Of a DNA stretch of 5,657 bases, positions 1 to 4,904 are shown in pieces (position 1 is the first letter of the stretch; the number at the start of each line of letters is the position of its first letter). Source of the stretch: a bacterium (GTDB taxonomy: Bacteria > ARS69). The position numbers were made by a program, and so were the translations under genes. The stretch spans positions 1 through 5,657 of the forward strand of contig JALGZO010000602.1 of the NCBI GenBank assembly GCA_025774865.1, read 5' to 3'. The notes beneath the pieces are model-generated. The model was not told the DNA's origin. It did no database searches and saw only the letters and a list, made by a program, of their open reading frames with translations.

Positions 1-2
1 CA

Positions 3-170
3 GGGTGGGTGCACGACAATTTGGGAGACGTCACGGACTACACCCTGGGAGTCGGACTGGGGTACCGGGGAATCCAGGTAGACTATGCCAGCTATCCTCA
101 ATCGACTGACTTGGCCCGCGTGCACCGATTCTCTCTCTCAGCCGGCTGGCGCTTTGGCGGGGCGCTCTGA
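3..170 (+). CDS. C-terminal end of an outer-membrane beta-barrel protein, probably PorV/PorQ-like (5' end outside window)
   Basis: This is the last 55 codons of a gene that enters from the left edge, read in the frame starting at base 3 and ending at TGA 168-170. The translation alternates polar and hydrophobic/aromatic residues as in transmembrane beta-strands: TDYTLGVGLGYRGIQVDYA, a short loop (SYPQSTDLARV), then a last strand HRFSLSAGWRF followed by only GGAL. A final strand ending in Phe is the usual outer-membrane barrel assembly signal. The wording 'GLGYRGxxVDYAxxP...LxxxHRFSLxxxxRF' is what I know from the C-terminus of PorV/PorQ-family barrels, which in type IX secretion shuttle cargo from the SprA translocon to the attachment complex. 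That role is inferred. The fragment could also belong to another barrel family of similar size. The SprA-like genes and sorting-domain protein downstream favour the type IX reading. The barrel identity is fairly safe; the family name is moderate. Confidence 0.62.
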   Translation, partial: GWVHDNLGDVTDYTLGVGLGYRGIQVDYASYPQSTDLARVHRFSLSAGWRFGGAL

Positions 171-460
171 TGTGTGCGCCGTCCGGCTCCCCGCCGCCTC
201 CCTCGCCGCCGGGCGGAGCTGCGTGTGCCGCTGGGTGATGGGCAGATCCGCGCGCCGCATCCCACGCGAGTTCCTGAAGTTGGTGTCCCGCTAATACCGG
301 GCCGTAAGTCTTTGGCTTGCGGGCCTTTGTGCGGGTGCACAGATTCGTCGAAAAGCCGTCTCCGCAATATCTCCAGTGGTTTGCGCGGGCGGGGCGTGAA
401 GTCTCAGTTGGGGTGCCCGCTCCGCTCGGTCCGCGCTGCCCGGCGATCAGTAGTTTCCGG

Positions 461-718
461 TCAAGCAGAGGTCGCGATCAGCGCTGACGGCACCGGCTCG
501 TCACTGATCCTAATCGGCCCGCTCCGCTGCACATCCTCTTCTCCGATCGCGTCGAGCCGCTTGTTCCCGAGGGCGGGGAGGATCCACGTCTTGAGCGCGG
601 ACTCCTTCCGCCGGATTCCCGACTCTCTCTGCCCGTTCGCCCGGCAGTAGTTCTCGAGAAACCTCCTGCTCACCCAAGGCGTGATCGTCCCCTCGTTACA
701 CCAGCGGCGTCGCTGCCG
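461..718 (-). pseudogene. Remnant of a tyrosine recombinase (phage-type integrase), N-terminal core-binding segment only
   Basis: The minus frame is open from just after a stop at 719-721 down to a TGA at 461-463. Its middle (about 524-691) reads TITPWVSRRFLENYCRANGQ, then RESGIRRKESALKTWILPAL, then GNKRLDAIGEEDVQR. This matches the SAM-like core-binding domain of tyrosine recombinases, where 'FLENY...SGIRxKESxLxxxLxPxLGxxRLDxIxxEDVQRLK' is characteristic. Homology stops after EDVQR and the frame continues with unrelated residues for 21 codons. The catalytic domain (Arg...His-x-x-Arg...Tyr) is not found in any minus frame between 171 and 460. The part N-terminal to TITPW is also lost. A GTG at 671-673 could start a 70-residue peptide, but a functional recombinase is not possible. 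It is best read as the scar of an integrated element that was later deleted. Family identity is fairly sure; the history is inference. Confidence 0.66.
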
Positions 719-895
719 TCACCCGAAGTTGACGCACGCCCGGCCTCGGACGTAAGCCGGCCACGCCGGGGGGGCGAAAGACGTCCGGTCACACAGCGTC
801 GGCCAGCGGCGCCCGTGCCGCCCAGGGTCCGCTTCGGGATGAACTCCCGAGAGAATGGCCGCCATGGCTTCATGAGACGAAGGTCCTGTTTCGCC

Positions 896-905
896 CATGA
901 TCATG
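896..905. promoter_or_regulatory. Perfect 10-base palindrome CATGATCATG next to the -10 box, possible operator
   Basis: CATGATCATG is a perfect inverted repeat ending 4 bases before the TATAAT box, in what would be the spacer between -35 and -10. Such a position would suit a dimeric repressor, but it is short and no second copy was noticed, so function is speculative. Confidence 0.2.
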
Positions 906-909
906 AGAA

Positions 910-915
910 TATAAT
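910..915 (+). promoter_or_regulatory. Candidate sigma-70-type -10 box (TATAAT) for the beta-propeller protein gene
   Basis: A perfect TATAAT sits in the AT-richest patch of an otherwise GC-rich non-coding region, 105 bases upstream of the ATG at 1021. It would give a start site near 922 and a leader of about 100 bases. No good TTGACA-like -35 is found at 16-18 bases upstream (887-892 is TGTTTC), and there is no TG extension. The call therefore rests on the -10 match and its position. A transcript starting here would exclude the barrel gene further left. Confidence 0.4.
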
Positions 916-1005
916 CAGGTTCGGCCGAGCGGCGCCCGCCCGGTGATCACCCGCCAGAGTCGAATGGGTCCAGCGGACTCACGACGCCCCGCGCCTTCCG
1001 TCAAC

Positions 1006-1011
1006 GAGGAG
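1006..1011 (+). promoter_or_regulatory. Ribosome-binding site GAGGAG that fixes the start at 1021
   Basis: GAGGAG lies 9 bases upstream of the ATG at 1021. A GTG at 943 in the same frame would add 26 charged residues ahead of the signal peptide and has no comparable purine stretch before it. The 1021 start is therefore preferred. Confidence 0.75.
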
Positions 1012-1020
1012 CCCTTCACC

Positions 1021-3654
1021 ATGACCGCACCATCACTCGCCCGACTGGGGATTGTCGGAGCGCTCGCTCTGATCCTCGGCCAGCCTTCGAGCGCCGTAGG
1101 CCAGGATGCGTCAGCCGATCCCGTCTTTCCCGACTCGTTCGTTGACTCCCGAGGGCGCCTCGATCTCGATGCCCTCCTGGCCACCGGCTACGAGGGCCCC
1201 GTCGATCTCGACAGACTCCAGGTCAGCGGATCGACTCCCGTGACCCGTGAGCGGTTCGAGACCATCGAGGCGTTGGGCCGTTCCCCCGAGAGCGACCTCG
1301 ATCCACGCCATCACCGGTTCGCGAGCCCGCGTGGGGACCCCGCCTGTTGGGACGACCAGTTCCCGGCCCCCGGAATCTACGGCTGGGTCAACGCTGCCGT
1401 CGTCTATCAGGACGAACTGTACGTCGCCGGTTCGTTCTACGCCGCCGGGTTCCGCGCGGACAACGTAGCGGTCTGGGACGGTTCGTCCTGGAGCCCCGTG
1501 GGTACCGGAGTCAATGGCGAAGTGCATGCTCTCCTCGTCTGGGACGACAAACTGGTGGCCGGCGGCGAGTTCACGATCGCCGGCGGGGTCGCGGCGAACC
1601 GGGTGGCCGCCTGGAACGGTATCTCGTGGTCCGCGCTGGGCGCGGGAACCAGCGGGCCGGTGAGGGCGCTCGCCACTTGGCAGACCGATGATCTGTTCGT
1701 GACCGGAGACTTCATCGTGGCCGGCACGATCTACGCGAATCGGATCGCCCGCTGGGACCGGACGCAATGGACCGCCCTCGGTGACGGCCTCAACGCAGCG
1801 GGAAAGGCGCTCGTCGTACATGAGGACGAGGTCGTGGTGGCCGGGGAATTCACGGCAGCCGGAACGACAATCTCGAACGGCATCGCTTCTTGGGATGGCG
1901 CGAACTGGACGACGTTTGGCCCCGGGACCCCTGATGGCGGGATCCTCTCGCTCGTCGTTCATGGCGGTCAGTTGATCGCCGGCGGTCGGTTCGAGGAAAT
2001 CGGCCTCGCACAGGTCCCGTATCTCGCCGCCTGGGACGGCGCCGCGTGGGGCCCTCTCGGCGCCCCGCAGACCGGCGCGGTCGAGGAGATGATCACCATC
2101 GACGACAGTCTCTTCGTCTACGTGGGCCGACCCGCCGAACCGGGCGGCCTCTACGACGAGGTGGAAGTCCGCCGGTGGGACGGCGTCTCCTGGGCGAATC
2201 TCCTGAGCGAGAGCGACCTGGGGACGGCGGCGTTCACGATCTGGCAGGGCGACTTGACGATGTTCGTCGCAGTGGACCACGGGTTCGCGCTCGGCGCTCG
2301 CTGGACGGGACTCGACTGGGACTTGATCCGCGGACCGGGCATCGACGACGACGTCCGGGCCATGGCCGTCTACCAGGGGGATCTGATCGTCGCGGGGAGT
2401 TTCGACCAGGTGGGTTCGATCGGAGCCGCCGCGATCGCGCGTTGGAACGGCACCACCTGGTCGCCGCTGGGCGCGGGGATCGATGGCGAGGTGTTCGCTC
2501 TCTACGCCGATGGGACCGATCTCTACGTGGGTGGCTCCTTCACTCAAGCGGGCGGCGTTTCCGCCTCTGCCGCCGCCCGATGGGACGGCGCGAACTGGCA
2601 TGCACTCGGTTCGGGCCTCGCTGGGGACTCTCCGAGGGTGAACGCGATCGAGAAGCACGAGGGCCAGATGATCTTCGGCGGGTTGTTCGAGGCCGCTGGA
2701 GGGGTGGCGGCTCACGACATCGCGAAGTGGAACGGGGCGACCTGGGACAGCGTGGGATCCGTCGCCGAATTCTACGGCGTTTTCTCCCTGCTCTCGACGC
2801 CCGGTGGCCTGGTCGCCGGAACGGCTCACTACGACTCTCCGGTCTTTCTCTGGGACGGTGGCTCCTGGCTGGACCTCGGGTTCTATACGGCGGACTTCTC
2901 GCAGTCGGCCGTCGTCCACGCCCTCACCGTGTTCGAAGACGATCTCGTGATCGGCGGCTTCTTCGACGGCGAGAGCTACAACAACGGATACCACGGAATC
3001 GCCCGGTGGGACGGATTCGGCTGGGTGAATCTCGGCGTGTCTTTCGACGGGGGCAGTTGTGATTCCGATACCCCGGTCGTGAACGCACTGGTGGTTCACG
3101 ATGGCCAACTCGTCGCCGGGGGAGGCTTCGGCCTGGACGGAGTCTCCGGAGAAGTGAACATCGCCTCCTGGAACGGCATGAGCTGGTCCCCGATCGGCGG
3201 TGGGGTTTCCGAGAGCGAGACCTGCGGATCCGACGGAGGAATCCACTGCCTGGCCGGCTGGGGATCCCGTCTCGCGGTGGGGGGTGACTTCGGCCTAGCC
3301 GGAGAGACCGTCTCACACCACCTCGCCGTCTGGGATTGTTCGCCTCTCACCGGGATCGGCGGGACCGGCTTCGCGGTCAGCGGACTTCTCCCCGGGATCC
3401 CGAATCCGTTCGTCGACGCAACCTCGATCCGCTTCCGGCTGACCGAAACGGCGCAGGTCGATCTGGTCGTCTACGATGTCCAGGGGCGCCGGGTTCGCGC
3501 CCTGCGGTCGAAGGAGAGGCACACGGCCGGCCTCCACGTCGTTTCCTGGCACGGTCGGGACGACTCCGGACGGATCGTCTCCCCGGGCGTCTACTTCGTC
3601 CGGCTTCGTGCCGGCGAGACTACGGAGACCCGCAAGGTGACGCGGCTCCGCTGA
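1021..3654 (+). CDS. Secreted 14-repeat beta-propeller protein with C-terminal FlgD-Ig/type IX-like sorting domain
   Basis: An 877-residue exported protein. Residues 1-27 form a signal peptide: short n-region with Arg8, hydrophobic LGIVGALALILG, likely cleavage after Ala25-Val-Gly27. Residues of about 28-108 are a linker without recognised domain. From about 123 to 773 there are 14 copies of a repeat, 'V.AL.V....L.VGG.F..AGG.....IA.W[DN]G..W..LG.G', marked by Trp at 152, 198, 245, 291, 338, 386, 428, 475, 521, 570, 611, 663, 717 and 771. This spacing and strand pattern predict four-stranded propeller blades, loosely like kelch or Rax2-type repeats. Residues of about 784-877 form an Ig-like sorting domain of the FlgD type: PNPF at 794-797, then VYDVQGRRVRAL, then GVYFVRLRAG, ending RKVTRLR. 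In FCB bacteria such ends direct proteins through type IX secretion and are usually removed or anchored at the surface. No catalytic motif is seen; ligand and function are unknown. It appears to be transcribed alone, with its own leader and ribosome-binding site. Confidence 0.9.
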   Translation: MTAPSLARLGIVGALALILGQPSSAVGQDASADPVFPDSFVDSRGRLDLDALLATGYEGPVDLDRLQVSGSTPVTRERFETIEALGRSPESDLDPRHHRFASPRGDPACWDDQFPAPGIYGWVNAAVVYQDELYVAGSFYAAGFRADNVAVWDGSSWSPVGTGVNGEVHALLVWDDKLVAGGEFTIAGGVAANRVAAWNGISWSALGAGTSGPVRALATWQTDDLFVTGDFIVAGTIYANRIARWDRTQWTALGDGLNAAGKALVVHEDEVVVAGEFTAAGTTISNGIASWDGANWTTFGPGTPDGGILSLVVHGGQLIAGGRFEEIGLAQVPYLAAWDGAAWGPLGAPQTGAVEEMITIDDSLFVYVGRPAEPGGLYDEVEVRRWDGVSWANLLSESDLGTAAFTIWQGDLTMFVAVDHGFALGARWTGLDWDLIRGPGIDDDVRAMAVYQGDLIVAGSFDQVGSIGAAAIARWNGTTWSPLGAGIDGEVFALYADGTDLYVGGSFTQAGGVSASAAARWDGANWHALGSGLAGDSPRVNAIEKHEGQMIFGGLFEAAGGVAAHDIAKWNGATWDSVGSVAEFYGVFSLLSTPGGLVAGTAHYDSPVFLWDGGSWLDLGFYTADFSQSAVVHALTVFEDDLVIGGFFDGESYNNGYHGIARWDGFGWVNLGVSFDGGSCDSDTPVVNALVVHDGQLVAGGGFGLDGVSGEVNIASWNGMSWSPIGGGVSESETCGSDGGIHCLAGWGSRLAVGGDFGLAGETVSHHLAVWDCSPLTGIGGTGFAVSGLLPGIPNPFVDATSIRFRLTETAQVDLVVYDVQGRRVRALRSKERHTAGLHVVSWHGRDDSGRIVSPGVYFVRLRAGETTETRKVTRLR
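1387..3339 (+). repeat. Fourteen tandem protein repeats (propeller blades) of about 46 residues
   Basis: The Trp of each WDG/WNG motif is spaced 46, 47, 46, 47, 48, 42, 47, 46, 49, 41, 52, 54 and 54 residues from the next. Each unit has an 'L-x-V-x-G-G-x-F'-like strand, an 'A-x-W-D-G-x-x-W-x-x-L-G' strand pair and a glycine turn. Units 6, 7 and 11 have lost the GGxF part (VYVGRP, FVAVDHG and VAGTAHY in its place). Units 12-14 are longer because of insertions that carry Cys680, Cys735 and Cys743. The repeats are visible at protein level and only partly at DNA level: bases 1891-1908 and 2581-2598 are nearly identical. Confidence 0.88.
3372..3651 (+). other. C-terminal sorting/anchoring domain of the secreted protein (FlgD-Ig type)
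   Basis: This covers residues of about 785-877. Visible landmarks are GIPNPF, an IRFRL strand, VDLVVYDVQGRRVRAL, TAGLHVVSWHGRDDSG, GVYFVRLRAG and a basic end RKVTRLR. The order matches the Ig-like fold of FlgD C-terminal domains, which many non-Bacteroidota FCB bacteria place at the end of exported proteins as the counterpart of the type IX 'type A' sorting domain. It contains no cysteine and no membrane helix, so a Gram-positive or autotransporter style anchor is unlikely. Confidence 0.8.
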
Positions 3655-3762
3655 TCTCGAGGTGGTCACGATGACGGCCCGGTCGCATCGCTAAGCACTT
3701 CGCGAGCGTCTCCGCGGGTTTGCATGCCGGGAGCCGGGGTGACGGGGATTGGGTCCTACTCG

Positions 3763-3771
3763 TGCTAGGCT
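3763..3771 (+). promoter_or_regulatory. Weak candidate extended -10 (TGCTAGGCT) upstream of the SprA-like lipoprotein gene
   Basis: TG-C-TAGGCT lies 63 bases before the ATG at 3835, within the 180-base spacer that has no other recognisable signal. A TTGGGT at 3749-3754 is too close (11 bases) to act as its -35. The call is weak and rests on the extended -10 pattern and position only. Confidence 0.22.
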
Positions 3772-3822
3772 CAAGCTCAGCCACGCGAGACGGGGCTGCA
3801 CTCCGGTTGGGGGCCCCGGATT

Positions 3823-3828
3823 AGGAGG
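3823..3828 (+). promoter_or_regulatory. Consensus ribosome-binding site AGGAGG for the lipoprotein gene
   Basis: A full AGGAGG with a 6-base spacer precedes ATG 3835. It decides the start and puts the lipoprotein signal peptide at the very N-terminus, as expected. Confidence 0.8.
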
Positions 3829-3834
3829 CCCGCA

Positions 3835-4896
3835 ATGAGACAGGTTGGTCGTACTGGCCTCGCCTTCCAGGCCGGCGGTATCGCGCTCATCGCGGCGGGG
3901 CTGATCGGGTGTGACGAGGGAGGGGCAGATCCAGAGCCGGAACTGCCCGCGTTCCCGACGTTTTGGCAAAGCTGGTCACCAGCGTCTGAGCCAGCAGGGC
4001 CGGCGGCACTTGGCCTGGATCGCGAGTATCAGAGGCCGCTGCCTTACAATTGGTACAACCCGGAGCGTGTGGTCCGTCGTCGGGACGTGTTCCTCGAAAC
4101 ACGAGATCAATCTGAGGGCGAGGAGTTCCTTCGAGTCCTCGAGTTCGCAATCGCGACCGAGCGATCAGGCGACTGGGCGAGCCCAGACTCCTCGGGTTGG
4201 TTTGGCGTCATGCGGCAGCTTCCACCCGACTTGCAAGACCTCAGGGAAGCAACGTCGGTAGCGATTTGGGTCGACGACTTTGGGGCGTCTCGTGGTCGGA
4301 TGATTCTCGACCTCGGTGAGATCAGCGAGGATTTCTATGTCGAGACGACGAATCCTCAGAAAGGACGCGGGTGGCTCGACACCGAGGACATCGATCCGGA
4401 GGATGGCGAACTCACGGCGAGCCGGGAGGACTTCGGACTCGACAACATCCAGGCCGCCGATTCGGATCCACCGGCTCCGGGCGACGACGGCAACGACGAC
4501 TTCGTGCTCCCGGGTCAGGAGCCGCTCGATTACTCGCGAATCAACGGAACTGAGGGCAATGGACTGCTCGATACCGAGGATCTCGACGGCAACGACTTTC
4601 TCGATCAGGACAACATCTACGGAAGCTACGTGATTTCGCTGGGTGAGGATCCGGTCTCCCCCTATCTGGTGAAGGACAATGGCAACACGCCCGGCGGATC
4701 CCCGGGCAACACCTGGCGCTTGTTTCGGGTACCGCTCGATGAAGGTGTCCCGGTCGGCGGGACACCCCGTCTGGTTGGAGCCTACGTTCGCCTCTGGTTC
4801 GACGACTTGACGCCCGGCCCGGGCAAGAAGGTCCGAATAGCGGACATCGCCTTTGCCTGGGGGCAGGGGCGGGACTTCATGCTGCTGGGCCCGTGA
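3835..4896 (+). CDS. Stand-alone lipoprotein carrying a SprA/Sov-like segment
   Basis: A 353-residue predicted lipoprotein. Residues 1-26 form a type II signal peptide with Arg2/Arg6, hydrophobic IALIAAG and lipobox LIGC, so Cys26 would be lipidated. An acidic/Pro linker follows (about 27-60). From about 62 the sequence follows a segment of SprA, the large type IX secretion translocon barrel: WYNPERVVRRRDVF, LRVLEF, GWFGVMRQLP (W122-P131), a strand with VAIWVDDF, LDLGEISED (158-166), LDTEDID (181-187), EDFGLDN, LDTEDLDGNDFLDQDN (245-260), then WRLFRVPL, VGAYVRLWFDD and VRIADIAFAW (333-342). SprA has the same order: YNPxERG...LNPxxxWGGxMR...FWLxDP...LYFxLGxISED...DVEDxNxDNxxN...WYxFRIPI...RFxRMxLxGF. 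SprA is usually over 2000 residues, so this is one module made alone. Role is unknown; it may be an accessory periplasmic or surface partner of a SprA-type channel. The family call is from memory of motifs, not a search. Confidence 0.78.
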   Translation: MRQVGRTGLAFQAGGIALIAAGLIGCDEGGADPEPELPAFPTFWQSWSPASEPAGPAALGLDREYQRPLPYNWYNPERVVRRRDVFLETRDQSEGEEFLRVLEFAIATERSGDWASPDSSGWFGVMRQLPPDLQDLREATSVAIWVDDFGASRGRMILDLGEISEDFYVETTNPQKGRGWLDTEDIDPEDGELTASREDFGLDNIQAADSDPPAPGDDGNDDFVLPGQEPLDYSRINGTEGNGLLDTEDLDGNDFLDQDNIYGSYVISLGEDPVSPYLVKDNGNTPGGSPGNTWRLFRVPLDEGVPVGGTPRLVGAYVRLWFDDLTPGPGKKVRIADIAFAWGQGRDFMLLGP

Positions 4897-4904
4897 TGCC
4901 GGCG

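Larger units (their letters stand above)
171..1020. other. 850-base gene-poor interval with integrase debris and an upstream regulatory region
   Basis: No intact gene is supported here. The open frames on both strands are short, Arg/Ser/Pro-rich and typical of chance frames in GC-rich DNA. The only recognisable protein sequence is a minus-strand tyrosine-recombinase fragment with a core of about 524-691. The last 125 bases carry an AT-richer patch with a TATAAT box and a ribosome-binding site for the gene at 1021. Two hairpins were seen (about 186-219 and 326-343), but neither is followed by a T-tract. No tRNA-like T-arm was found. The interval separates the barrel gene from the secreted repeat protein, so the two are unlikely to form a tight operon. 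Confidence 0.6.

Noticed and set aside
186-219. GC-rich stem-loop (GCTCC...GGAGC) 15 bases after the barrel gene stop
   Set aside because: The stem is bulged, the loop is large and no T-tract follows; not convincing as an intrinsic terminator.
326-343. Small hairpin TTTGTGC-GGGT-GCACAGA
   Set aside because: It has seven pairs with one wobble and no T-tract. It might be a leftover recombinase site, but nothing supports that.
174-650. 158-codon plus-strand open frame in the gene-poor interval
   Set aside because: It is Arg/Ser-rich without any recognisable motif, has no ribosome-binding site, and runs antisense to the integrase fragment. A chance frame.
943-1020. GTG at 943 as the start of the propeller protein
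   Set aside because: It would place 26 charged residues before the signal peptide and lacks a ribosome-binding site. ATG 1021 has GAGGAG at the right distance.
2046-3062. 338-codon plus-strand frame inside the propeller gene
   Set aside because: Extreme Arg content in a shifted frame of the repeat-coding region; a shadow of the real gene.
1111-3246. 711-codon open frame on the minus strand opposite the propeller gene
   Set aside because: It lies wholly inside a well-supported plus-strand gene with signal peptide, repeats and sorting domain. Its translation is Arg/Pro/Glu-rich without domains. Its openness follows from GC-rich codon use and the repetitive coding strand.
3688-3705. Imperfect dyad TCGCTAAGCACTTCGCGA after the propeller gene
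   Set aside because: Mismatches in the arms and a two-base loop make it a poor hairpin, and no T-run follows, so it was not called a terminator.
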